A stretch of DNA of 64,000 nucleotides from the IMG/VR virus record IMGVR_UViG_3300027747_000967, positions 1-64,000 of that record; one strand, given 5' to 3'. Below the pieces are notes generated by a model, which had not been told where the DNA came from, searched no databases, and saw nothing but the letters and a program-made list of their open reading frames with translations. The position numbers and the translations under genes were made by a program. Below, piece after piece: positions 39,816 through 47,815 of this stretch (position 1 is the first letter of the stretch; the number at the start of each line of letters is the position of its first letter). This DNA comes from a virus.

Positions 39816-41974
39816 GATATTAATCCTATAAAACGGTTAAGAACTACACGGTTATTTAAACGACCTTTTGTATACTTATTAAAAGCAGTTACAAGGCCTC
39901 GGGTTGTTGCATTTTCTTTTACTTCAAACTCTACTTCTTCATCGGTGTCCATACCTTCAGCACGGAGAATGTAATACTCATCATATCCTGCTGTTGTAAA
40001 CACATGATAATTATTTTTACGGAAATCACTGCGTAACAAATCAAAATCATCCGCCTTACTAGCATACTTATAACACAAAGATTTGAAGTTACGAGAAGCA
40101 GTAACATAAAAACCAATCACATTACAACCTGTTGTCTGTTTCAACATTTCAAGGAAAGGTAATGATGAAGAATAACCTTGATGATTACACACTACTTGAT
40201 GCATTGTCTTTTTATCACGGATAATCATAGTACCAGGTTGTGGGCGTGCCATCAAGAAATCTTTACCATCAAGAGATGTTTCTTTTCCATAAACTCTTTT
40301 TGAACCATGGCCTTCACCGTCTGTCAAGAATACAGTATTCACAATTTGTAGTTTATATTGTTTCTTAAACTCAGGTATAATTTTCATTGCGGCAAGAATA
40401 CATTCATTTAATGGAGTTCCACCCAACTGTAAAAATTCAGGACGGTAACGATTACAAGCTCGTAACAAAGCGGCACAAGCATAATTAAATTCAGCCGCAC
40501 TCATCTTACTAGATAAGAAATTGAGCAAACTTAATTTACCCATTTGAAGATTTCCTTCTTTCATTGTATCATTCATCCATTCATATGCTTTACGATGTTC
40601 ATCCGAGAAAGCATACACCTCAAAAGGAATAAGAACCTTCCTACAGAACAATGCAAGATTGATTAACTGTTTGACTGTGCCTTCTAAGTGGTCAGACATT
40701 GAACCTGACCAATCCACGAACATCACCAAACCATGTGATTTGCCATTGGGTACGATTGTCGCTTTCTTGAACAAATCTTCATTAAATTTGTATGAGAAAA
40801 TCTTAGACATATTCAATTCACCAGTTTTTGAAATTGATGCACGCTTCATCTGGTCAGCATTTTTACGGAGTTCAAACTCTTTTGCTAGATATGATACAAT
40901 CTTGGTAGAATCTTGACGAACTTTACTTAAACCTTGTGTGTCAAGGCCAGCATCATAATCACACGAAATACAATAATATTCTTTATGTTCTTTCCATAAA
41001 TCTTTGTATGACACAATTATTTTGTCCAAGTCAACTTCTGGAAGATTGGCGTAGTGATAAGTTTCACCACCTGTGGCAAATAATCGTTTTTGATTTTCTT
41101 GGAAAGCTTCATCAGTTTTGGATCCAGTATCATTACCACCTTCTGAACCTTCAGCCATATCTTTGGTTTGATTGCCTTTATCGGATTCATCATCTTCAAT
41201 ATTGGTATCACCTGTTCCAGAATTGCCATCCTTGAAGATATGGTCATTTCCTTCTTCTTTTGGTTTGGCATCATCTTCAGTAGGACCATTTTTAGGAACA
41301 AAGAATTCTTCATCTTCGGATTCTTCATCGGAATCGTCATAGAATGAATCGTCAAATGATTCCATTTCTTCGTCACCATCTTCATCCGGTATTAATACAA
41401 GTTTCTTCTTACGCTCTTCTTGTTCTTGTTCTGCGTATTCAGATAATTTCTTAGCAAGTTCAATCACATCATCATATGTATTGGTAGATTCAATTTCTTG
41501 GATTAAATCTCTTTCTTCTTCCGTAAAATCAATACCTTGTGTCGGACCACCTTTGCAGAATAAATTTGCACGGTCAATAAAACGTAAACTACTTAAATTC
41601 ACGCCTTTTGTACCAAAGAAGTCTTTCTCAATAAGTTCTTTGTATCCACGGACAAAGGATGCACGAACACCTGGATATTTGTATTTGATTTTACGTTCAA
41701 TACGAGAATCTTCTAATACATTCATTAAACTCATATTTAAGTTTAAATCAATAGCTTTCTTCATACCTTCTTCAGGAGTATATAAAGCGTGACCTACTTC
41801 ATGTGCAACAAATAGGTCATACAAATAACCTGAAATATTCTTATCAAGAATAGGTAGTGTAAGAACACGATTCTTCACATCAAACGAAGCAGTATCAACA
41901 GCCTTTTGTTCTACAATAAGATTTTCAGTTGCCATTAGTTTGGCGAGAAGGGATTTAGAATCTAACATTTCCAT
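39812..41974 (-). CDS. CobT-like VWA protein with HExxH metalloprotease motif
   Basis: The 720-residue protein has HEVGHALYT (H-E-x-x-H) near residue 57, an acidic disordered centre (about 210-290), and a C-terminal VWA domain with MIDAS DWSGSMS near 424. This is the CobT/peptidase-like partner of the CobS-type AAA ATPase next door. In T4-like phages the pair is conserved without a proven role. Confidence 0.8.
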   Translation of the reverse strand: MEMLDSKSLLAKLMATENLIVEQKAVDTASFDVKNRVLTLPILDKNISGYLYDLFVAHEVGHALYTPEEGMKKAIDLNLNMSLMNVLEDSRIERKIKYKYPGVRASFVRGYKELIEKDFFGTKGVNLSSLRFIDRANLFCKGGPTQGIDFTEEERDLIQEIESTNTYDDVIELAKKLSEYAEQEQEERKKKLVLIPDEDGDEEMESFDDSFYDDSDEESEDEEFFVPKNGPTEDDAKPKEEGNDHIFKDGNSGTGDTNIEDDESDKGNQTKDMAEGSEGGNDTGSKTDEAFQENQKRLFATGGETYHYANLPEVDLDKIIVSYKDLWKEHKEYYCISCDYDAGLDTQGLSKVRQDSTKIVSYLAKEFELRKNADQMKRASISKTGELNMSKIFSYKFNEDLFKKATIVPNGKSHGLVMFVDWSGSMSDHLEGTVKQLINLALFCRKVLIPFEVYAFSDEHRKAYEWMNDTMKEGNLQMGKLSLLNFLSSKMSAAEFNYACAALLRACNRYRPEFLQLGGTPLNECILAAMKIIPEFKKQYKLQIVNTVFLTDGEGHGSKRVYGKETSLDGKDFLMARPQPGTMIIRDKKTMHQVVCNHQGYSSSLPFLEMLKQTTGCNVIGFYVTASRNFKSLCYKYASKADDFDLLRSDFRKNNYHVFTTAGYDEYYILRAEGMDTDEEVEFEVKENATTRGLVTAFNKYTKGRLNNRVVLNRFIGLIS

Positions 41975-41975
41975 A

Positions 41976-43115
41976 TTAAAGTGTCTCTACGTTAGTGGTT
42001 GTATTATTAGCAGGTGAAACAACTTCAGCATCAACTTTAGAATATAAGTCTAAGAAAGCCATTTTTGTTTCTTCATCAAAACGATTCACACACAATGTAA
42101 TTGCTTTCATCTTGTCACCAAAGATTTTATATGACTTGGCAATATGAACAAGACGGCGAGTGGAGATAATTTCATCTGTAGCACCTTGCATATAGGATTG
42201 ACGAACAACATCAGCCCACTTTACAAGATTTTCAGCAAAGGTTACATCATAATTAATTAAAGCAGACAAAATCTTTTTCTCTGTGCGAGCATCAGGATAT
42301 TGTTGTTCAACGGTAATTGGAAAACGCTCTAAGAAAGCATCATCAAGAATTTGTGATAAGTATTTACCTTCATCACTACCACGACCTTTAGTATTAGCAG
42401 TAGCAACAATATTAAAACCAGATTTGGCATAAACCATTTCACCAGTTTTCTTATTGTAATAAGGTTTGCCTTCAAGAATACCTTGTAAACACATTAAGTT
42501 GCTTGAACCACGGTCTACTTCATCAATTAATAATACTGCGCCACGTTTCATAGCAATAAGTGTGGGACCGTCTTTGTAAACTGTATTGCCATCAATTAAC
42601 TGATAACTACCAATCAAATCAGATTCATCAGTTTCTTTTGAAATGTTTACACGGATACATTCACGATTTAATTCGGAACATACTTGCTCTACCATCAATG
42701 TTTTGCCGTTACCGGATAAACCAGTAACGAAAACAGGAAAGAAATCTTTTGCTGAAATGATAGAACGTAAATCTTTGAAGAAACCAAAAGGTACATAATC
42801 AGGATATCTTGCAGGAACGGAAGGTTCGCTTTCGTCCATCATTTTGACTTGACGTAATTGCACGACATTACCGTAAGCGACTTCAAGTTCAGGTTCTGCA
42901 ACTGGTGCAGCTTGTTTTGGTTTTGCTGTTTCACCTGAATCAGGTAATTTGTATTGGCCACGACCAACACGATATTCGTCTTTTGTTACTAACCAATAAG
43001 GATAAGCAACACCAGATTCTTTCACAACTTCAGCGATACCATCTCTAGTGAGGATTTGGTTTTTGCCAAAAATATTTTCGGCCGCTAAAATAAATTTCTT
43101 TGCATTTGCATTCAT
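41976..43115 (-). CDS. CobS/MoxR-type AAA+ ATPase
   Basis: The 379-residue protein has Walker A GLSGNGKT near residue 131, Walker B LLIDEVDRG near 200, FNIVATANTKGRG (sensor I) and a MoxR-type C-terminal lid. CobS-family enzymes insert metal or remodel complexes with CobT. Here the cobalamin function is unlikely because only the ATPase-VWA pair exists. Confidence 0.85.
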   Translation of the reverse strand: MNANAKKFILAAENIFGKNQILTRDGIAEVVKESGVAYPYWLVTKDEYRVGRGQYKLPDSGETAKPKQAAPVAEPELEVAYGNVVQLRQVKMMDESEPSVPARYPDYVPFGFFKDLRSIISAKDFFPVFVTGLSGNGKTLMVEQVCSELNRECIRVNISKETDESDLIGSYQLIDGNTVYKDGPTLIAMKRGAVLLIDEVDRGSSNLMCLQGILEGKPYYNKKTGEMVYAKSGFNIVATANTKGRGSDEGKYLSQILDDAFLERFPITVEQQYPDARTEKKILSALINYDVTFAENLVKWADVVRQSYMQGATDEIISTRRLVHIAKSYKIFGDKMKAITLCVNRFDEETKMAFLDLYSKVDAEVVSPANNTTTNVETL

Positions 43116-43142
43116 AATAAAGTTCTCATCAAGTAAAATAAT

Positions 43143-43192
43143 AGTATAACATAACCACGGAAAAAATCAACCGTTTGTTGTGTATATACAAC
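43143..43192 (-). promoter_or_regulatory. Promoter with upstream palindrome
   Basis: TTGATT (43170-43165), 16 bp, TATACT (43148-43143). GTTGT-N6-ACAAC (43177-43192) begins only 6 bp upstream of the -35 and 3 bp after the upstream stop. Leader to the CobS-like gene about 21 nt. Confidence 0.7.
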
Positions 43193-43195
43193 AGT

Positions 43196-43351
43196 TTAAG
43201 CAAACATTTCTTTCATTTTTTGGTACATACTTTGGTCTCTTTCATGTCCAGTCAATGCAGCCATCCTTCGAATAGCGTCATCAACTAATTTCCAAGGTTC
43301 ATCTGCGTTTGGTGTTTCCAACCAAATATAATAATCTTCTTTGTTACTCAT
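43196..43351 (-). CDS. Hypothetical 51-residue protein
   Basis: MSNKEDYYIWLETPNADEPWK... is acidic/aromatic. AAGGAAAT before ATG. Its stop is 3 bp from the palindrome. Confidence 0.55.
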   Translation of the reverse strand: MSNKEDYYIWLETPNADEPWKLVDDAIRRMAALTGHERDQSMYQKMKEMFA

Positions 43352-43379
43352 ATTTATTTCCTTTGTTTATATAAAATGT

Positions 43380-43736
43380 TTATCTTCTCATACTTGAAAT
43401 TTCTTTTGCTTCCTTATCTGTGAATACCGGTACTGCATTTGATTTGTGCATTGTTGCTACACCTTTCATTTTTTCACCAGTATATGTATTACCGTCAACT
43501 GGTTTGGTACAAGGAATAAATCCTGTATTTAAAGATTGATACTTTGGCGTTTCACGACCTGGTGGTACCAATGATTTTTCTTTGATTAATACCTTTTTTG
43601 TGGATTTTGCAGAACTTCTTGAAAATCCTTTTTTAGACAAATCGTTGATTGATTTGATAAACTCAGCCTTCTGCTCTTGTTGAGCTTTGGTCAGTTTTTT
43701 TGGTTTAGATTTTGGTATGTAACCGTATATCATCAT
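43380..43736 (-). CDS. Conserved phage protein
   Basis: Start at 43736 (MMIYGYIPKSKPKK) with GGAG 8 bases before it and about 23 nt of leader. 118 residues: basic start, then VPPGRETPKYQSLNTGF and a KGVATMHKSNAVPVFTDKEAKEISSMRR end that is conserved in many phages. Function unknown. Confidence 0.7.
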   Translation of the reverse strand: MMIYGYIPKSKPKKLTKAQQEQKAEFIKSINDLSKKGFSRSSAKSTKKVLIKEKSLVPPGRETPKYQSLNTGFIPCTKPVDGNTYTGEKMKGVATMHKSNAVPVFTDKEAKEISSMRR

Positions 43737-43765
43737 ATTCAAGACTCCTATCAATGTAAGAATCC

Positions 43766-43817
43766 ATTATACTCTGGTTACAGATTTTTGTCAAGCGGAC
43801 TGTTGTATGGAAACAAC
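43766..43817 (-). promoter_or_regulatory. Perfect-consensus promoter with upstream palindrome
   Basis: TTGACA (43794-43789), 17 bp, TATAAT (43771-43766). GTTGT-N6-ACAAC (43802-43817) lies 7 bp upstream of the -35 and overlaps the upstream stop. Confidence 0.9.
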
Positions 43818-43993
43818 TATCTGGTACGTTTGGTTGGACTGCGTTCTGGACGGTCTGCATATAAAGATTCTTCAAAATCTCTACTTAACAATTTTTTGAT
43901 TTCCGAATGTTCATTACGATGCCTTCTATTATCGTAATTGTAATCGTCATTATAATTTTTATTTTTGCGAAACTTACCTACAAATTTAGACAC
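43817..43993 (-). CDS. Hypothetical basic protein with GTG start
   Basis: 58 residues from GTG at 43993, with GGAG six bases before. Asn/Asp/Arg-rich (NKNYNDDYNYDNRRHRNEH). Function unknown. Confidence 0.55.
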   Translation of the reverse strand: MSKFVGKFRKNKNYNDDYNYDNRRHRNEHSEIKKLLSRDFEESLYADRPERSPTKRTR

Positions 43994-44002
43994 CAACTTC
44001 TC

Positions 44003-44374
44003 CTATCTCATCACTTCAAAAGTAATACCACGAATTTTGGTTTCAGGCATATTATGCATATCATTTTCTGATACATATGTAATATTTGCCATTGGCCAGC
44101 AGATTTGAACAATTTTTAATAATTGACATACCGTGCCATCTAAATCGTCAAATGAATAAACTTCATCTACACATTTTAGACTTTCAATGATTTTTCTTCT
44201 CGTTTGGTAATTATGAACAAACCCACCTTGCGTATACATGAGATGATAATCTGTATGGATGCCAACAGCAAGCCAATCTCCTCTAGCTCTGCATTTTTTG
44301 AGGAATTCCAAATCTTCACCTGATAGTGGGTCAAAACAACCAGAAACTACGATGACTTTATCTTTTTTTGCCAT
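44003..44374 (-). CDS. Nucleotidyltransferase-like protein, signature histidines lost
   Basis: The 123-residue protein has VVVSGCFDPLSGEDLEFL, which fits the cytidylyltransferase GCFD-x-x-H-x-G-H pattern but lacks both histidines (SGED). The rest (ADWLAVGIHTD, ... VDEVYSFDD) keeps the fold. It may be catalytically altered or dead. Overlaps its neighbour by one base. Confidence 0.65.
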   Translation of the reverse strand: MAKKDKVIVVSGCFDPLSGEDLEFLKKCRARGDWLAVGIHTDYHLMYTQGGFVHNYQTRRKIIESLKCVDEVYSFDDLDGTVCQLLKIVQICWPMANITYVSENDMHNMPETKIRGITFEVMR

Positions 44375-44796
44375 TACGGTAATAAATTAGGAAATGCCTC
44401 TTTAACAAATTTATAATCCAAACCTCTTACACCTAAATCTTTTTTAAATATTCCCATGATAACTTCTGCTTCACGGCGTTCCATTGATTCTAACATAGAT
44501 AAAAGTAATTCGGTTCTTTTTTGTGGATGTAATATTTCAGCTGTTGGGTCGCCTTTACGGAATAGATATAATTTTCTTAAATTGCCGGCAAGTTGTTGAA
44601 ATGACATACCTGGTATTAAATCAGGAAATTTATAACTGTGGGGAATTTCAGTAACCATCCATTGATAATCAGGATGATAAGTGAATAATAATACATTGAC
44701 TAAAACTTGCGATAAGTTTCTTTCAACAACAGCCATTCTTTCTTTTTTGTTTTTTGCTAAATCAAATTCATCTAAAATTTCGTAAATATTCTTCAT
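44374..44796 (-). CDS. Conserved T4-like protein of unknown function
   Basis: The 140-residue helical protein (MKNIYEILDEFDLAKNKKERMAVVERN...) recurs beside RNase H in T4-like phages. It has an EMERREAEVIMGI-like segment (SMERREAEVIMGIFKK). Function unknown. Confidence 0.7.
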   Translation of the reverse strand: MKNIYEILDEFDLAKNKKERMAVVERNLSQVLVNVLLFTYHPDYQWMVTEIPHSYKFPDLIPGMSFQQLAGNLRKLYLFRKGDPTAEILHPQKRTELLLSMLESMERREAEVIMGIFKKDLGVRGLDYKFVKEAFPNLLP

Positions 44797-45638
44797 TAAA
44801 ATTCCTCAATTACTTCTAACAGATTTTTCAATTTATGTTCTATAAAATAGTTCAGTAAATGTTGGCGAGATGCCGGCTTTATTTCATTATATGTATTTAT
44901 AATCTTTTCTTGTATTTCTTTTGGTATATAGTCAAGGTCAATTAAAGTGGTGTTGCGGATAAAGTTTGTTTTGTCAGTATCATTATATTGGTTTGAATCT
45001 TCTTTCAAATATTTATCAAGAACAGTTTTGGTAACAGGTTTCTGTCTTAAATCACGGACAAAACAATCGGAAGGTGAGAAGATATTAGGAATACCATCAC
45101 CTTTATCACCACGGATAATCTTTTCTTTTAATTCTAATTTTGGATTAGACGATACAATATATTTCTTCAATGATGGATTGTATTGTTTAACATTAGGATA
45201 TTGCTGTAACTGTAGGAAATCACCATCACTAGATAAAATTAATATCTTCTGTGTATGAGCATGAAGTGGAACTAACGTACCAATGATATCATCGGCTTCT
45301 GCACCTTCAACATCAATGACCTTATATGGAAAGTTTTCTTTCAGTTCAGCCTTAAATTTAGCAAGCATATCAAAAATCATATGCCAATCTAAATCGGACT
45401 TTTCTCTAGTCTTTTTACGACCCGCTTTGTAAAATGGAAAATATTCTTTTCTCCAATACTTACGATTATCGCAACATAATATAACTTCACCATATTCTTT
45501 GAAATTCTTCACATGGTTACGAATAATGTTTAATGTCATATGACGAATTAGATTTTCGTCTAATTTATTTTTCTTTTGTGCTGAGATTTGTGCCATGAGT
45601 CCGGCAAGTAATACCTGATTTAAATCAATAAGTAACAT
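44796..45638 (-). CDS. rnh: T4-like RNase H (5' nuclease)
   Basis: The 280-residue FEN-family enzyme removes RNA primers. Motifs: LLIDLNQVLLAG start, CCDNRKYWRKEYFPFYKAGR, EGAEADDIIGTL, SSDGDFLQLQ, KIIRGDKGDGIPNI (helix-hairpin). It fits T4 RNase H in length and order. A perfect promoter lies just upstream. Confidence 0.9.
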   Translation of the reverse strand: MLLIDLNQVLLAGLMAQISAQKKNKLDENLIRHMTLNIIRNHVKNFKEYGEVILCCDNRKYWRKEYFPFYKAGRKKTREKSDLDWHMIFDMLAKFKAELKENFPYKVIDVEGAEADDIIGTLVPLHAHTQKILILSSDGDFLQLQQYPNVKQYNPSLKKYIVSSNPKLELKEKIIRGDKGDGIPNIFSPSDCFVRDLRQKPVTKTVLDKYLKEDSNQYNDTDKTNFIRNTTLIDLDYIPKEIQEKIINTYNEIKPASRQHLLNYFIEHKLKNLLEVIEEF

Positions 45639-45664
45639 AATAAACTTTCAAGTTTCAAAACTCT

Positions 45665-45693
45665 ATTATATCACTTCTCGGTCAGTTTGTCAA
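45665..45693 (-). promoter_or_regulatory. Perfect-consensus sigma-70 promoter
   Basis: TTGACA (45693-45688), 17 bp, TATAAT (45670-45665), overlapping the 3' end of the upstream gene. Leader about 20-27 nt to RNase H. Confidence 0.85.
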
Positions 45694-46009
45694 ATAAAAC
45701 TTTAGCAATTGTACCGGAAACTGTTGTTTTTTTGAAAAAGACACCAAACCAGCCTTGTGGTAGTAATCCAGAGAGGTATTCTAATGGGTCTATTAAAATG
45801 GCTTCAAACATATCGACATTATACAATTCACCTTTTCTATCTTCTTTAAAAAGTATAATATGGTAGTTACTACCTAATTCACTTTCATCAAGTCTTGTAA
45901 CTTCGCCTTGATAATAATTACCGTAAACATCTACACCTCTGTTATCGGTTGATACACAATATAATACATCAAAGTTTTTCCCTTTGAATTTGTTCAGCGA
46001 TTCTAACAT
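45671..46009 (-). CDS. Conserved T4-like protein
   Basis: The 112-residue protein (FDVLYCVSTDNRGVDVYGNYYQGEVTRLDE) is a conserved T4-like hypothetical. Its 3' end contains the RNase H promoter. Overlaps the GIY-YIG-like gene by 41 bases. Confidence 0.65.
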   Translation of the reverse strand: MLESLNKFKGKNFDVLYCVSTDNRGVDVYGNYYQGEVTRLDESELGSNYHIILFKEDRKGELYNVDMFEAILIDPLEYLSGLLPQGWFGVFFKKTTVSGTIAKVLFDKLTEK

Positions 46010-46415
46010 TATAGTCCTTAATGTGTGATTTTCTAATTCGGCACATTATCCAATTATTGTAATAGTCATCTGTTTCCATTACACAACGGATAAACTGTTC
46101 TTTTGCTTCAAGATAACCACATTCACCTTTAGAACGGCAAAGATGTAATATTTCTCTCGTAAAGTTGTCCTTACCTAATGATAACACATCTTGCTTCAGG
46201 ATGTCATTACTTCCATAATAAGTTTGCCAATCTGAGTTGGCTTTATATTTTTTCTTTTTACCCTTTAACTGCTTGGTACGCATTGAGTAAAAGAACTTTT
46301 TACCAATATATTTTTTTCCATTGGAAAGATTGGTGATACAATATACAAATCCATATGAATCACCAATCATATCTTCCGTAAAATCAGAGCCTTTATGAAC
46401 CCAATTTAGTCCCAT
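45969..46415 (-). CDS. GIY-YIG-like endonuclease family protein
   Basis: The 148-residue protein has GFVYCITNLSNGKKYIGKKF near residues 22-41 (GIY-YIG core: F-V-Y ... K-K-Y-I-G) and TYYGSN. It is a family conserved in T4-like phages and not obviously mobile since it is collinear with its operon. Confidence 0.75.
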   Translation of the reverse strand: MGLNWVHKGSDFTEDMIGDSYGFVYCITNLSNGKKYIGKKFFYSMRTKQLKGKKKKYKANSDWQTYYGSNDILKQDVLSLGKDNFTREILHLCRSKGECGYLEAKEQFIRCVMETDDYYNNWIMCRIRKSHIKDYNVRIAEQIQREKL

Positions 46416-46594
46416 TGTTCATCATCAATGATTTCATCATCTTCTTCATCAACTTCTTCGGTAATTGATTCAATTGTTTCACCACAAAACGGACAAAATT
46501 CGGGGAACTCAGCAGATACTAATTCTTCCATATATTCTACACCATAAGTTGATTCACAACTTAGGCATTCTCCTGTTAAAATTTTATTTGTCAT
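46406..46594 (-). CDS. Zinc-ribbon protein
   Basis: 62 residues: C-L-S-C ... C-P-F-C (residues about 10-13 and 34-37), acidic tail (EEVDEEDDEIIDDEQWD). Possible transcription or nuclease accessory factor. Confidence 0.7.
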   Translation of the reverse strand: MTNKILTGECLSCESTYGVEYMEELVSAEFPEFCPFCGETIESITEEVDEEDDEIIDDEQWD

Positions 46595-46604
46595 TTCTTT
46601 TCCT

Positions 46605-47588
46605 TTAAGCCCATATATCGGACCAGTTTCCTGTTAAAGCACCTTTCGCATAATCTGTTGCTCTGTTTTCAAAGAAGTTTGTATGTGTAGGAGCATTAAT
46701 CATTTCTTCTACCCACGGCAAAGGATTCTTCTTAACTTTAAAGATACCTTTTAATCCTAAACTAATCAATCTTCTATCGGCAATATAACGAATATATTTC
46801 TTCACATCTTCCGAAGTTAAATTCTCCATAGGACCCATCTTAAATGCTAAGTCAATAAACTTTTCTTCAAGTTCAACCATCTTCTCAGCTATACTATATA
46901 TCTTCTCTTTTAAGGTATCATTCCAAATTTCTTTATTTTCTTCTATGTATGTTCTAAACAATTTAATCATAGATTCGCAATGTTGTGTTTCATCTACAAT
47001 TGACCATGTAATGATTTGACCCATACCTTTCATTTTACCGTGGCGTGGGAAGTTTAACAACATAATAAATGAACTAAAGAGTTGCATACCTTCAGTAAAT
47101 GCGGAGAATACTGCGATATGGGTTGCTGTATTTTCTTTTGTTGTATTTTTACTTGATATGTCTAAAAGATAGTCATGTTTCTCTTTCATCTCAGCATACT
47201 CCATAAACTCATTATAGGTAGTCTCAGGAAGACCTAAGGTTTCAATCAAATGAGAATATGAAGCAACGTGAAGTGCTTCTCTTGCCGCAAATCCTAACAA
47301 CATCATACGCACTTCAGGTTGTGGAAAGTAAGGAAGATAGTTCTTCACATAACCACCGGCCACATCAATATCGCCTTGTGTAAAGAATCTAAAGATGTTT
47401 GTAAGAAATTGTTTTTCACTATCAGTTAATTTTTTCTTCCAATCTTTTACATCTTCCATCATAGGAACTTCCGTATGTAACCATGATGACTGCTCATGTT
47501 TTAACCATGCGTCATAAGCCCATGGATAGTTAAAAGGTTTAAATGCTGTTCGTTCTTCTGTTATATTTAAATCTGTTTTTTTTATCAT
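46605..47588 (-). CDS. nrdB: Ribonucleotide reductase beta subunit
   Basis: The 327-residue class I NrdB has E104-x-x-H107-x-x-x-Y111 (E-A-L-H-V-A-S-Y) matching E115/H118/Y122 of E. coli, so the radical tyrosine is present. Later motifs EGMQLF and DETQHCES give the remaining iron ligands. It supplies dNTPs with NrdA two genes upstream. Confidence 0.95.
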   Translation of the reverse strand: MIKKTDLNITEERTAFKPFNYPWAYDAWLKHEQSSWLHTEVPMMEDVKDWKKKLTDSEKQFLTNIFRFFTQGDIDVAGGYVKNYLPYFPQPEVRMMLLGFAAREALHVASYSHLIETLGLPETTYNEFMEYAEMKEKHDYLLDISSKNTTKENTATHIAVFSAFTEGMQLFSSFIMLLNFPRHGKMKGMGQIITWSIVDETQHCESMIKLFRTYIEENKEIWNDTLKEKIYSIAEKMVELEEKFIDLAFKMGPMENLTSEDVKKYIRYIADRRLISLGLKGIFKVKKNPLPWVEEMINAPTHTNFFENRATDYAKGALTGNWSDIWA

Positions 47589-47815
47589 TTTTTAAACCAA
47601 ATTAGAGTTGCGATAATATTAACTACACAAAAATATGCATTCTGTATAATTAACGGTTTATTTTTTTCTGTTTTTAGTTGGTCATAAAGTATAACAAAAT
47701 GAGCCACCACAAAACAAGGAAAACAATACTGTATCCATGGCATTTTTAGTGCCACGGACGTACCTGCTAAGATGAATAGTATGGTAGAAACCCACTTGAT
47801 ATCAAAGTCTTTCAT
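47585..47815 (-). CDS. Membrane protein in the nrd operon
   Basis: 76 residues with about three hydrophobic segments (STILFILAGTSVALKM, WIQYCFPCFVVAHFVILY, VVNIIATLIWF). Overlaps both nrd genes by 4 and 1 bases, so it is co-translated with them. A transport or anchoring role in nucleotide supply is possible. Confidence 0.65.
   Translation of the reverse strand: MKDFDIKWVSTILFILAGTSVALKMPWIQYCFPCFVVAHFVILYDQLKTEKNKPLIIQNAYFCVVNIIATLIWFKK

Noticed and set aside
44894-44901. TATAAATA on the minus strand inside RNase H
   Set aside because: The match is perfect, but it lies inside a coding region about 100 bp from the next gene start; chance occurrence in AT-rich DNA is likely.
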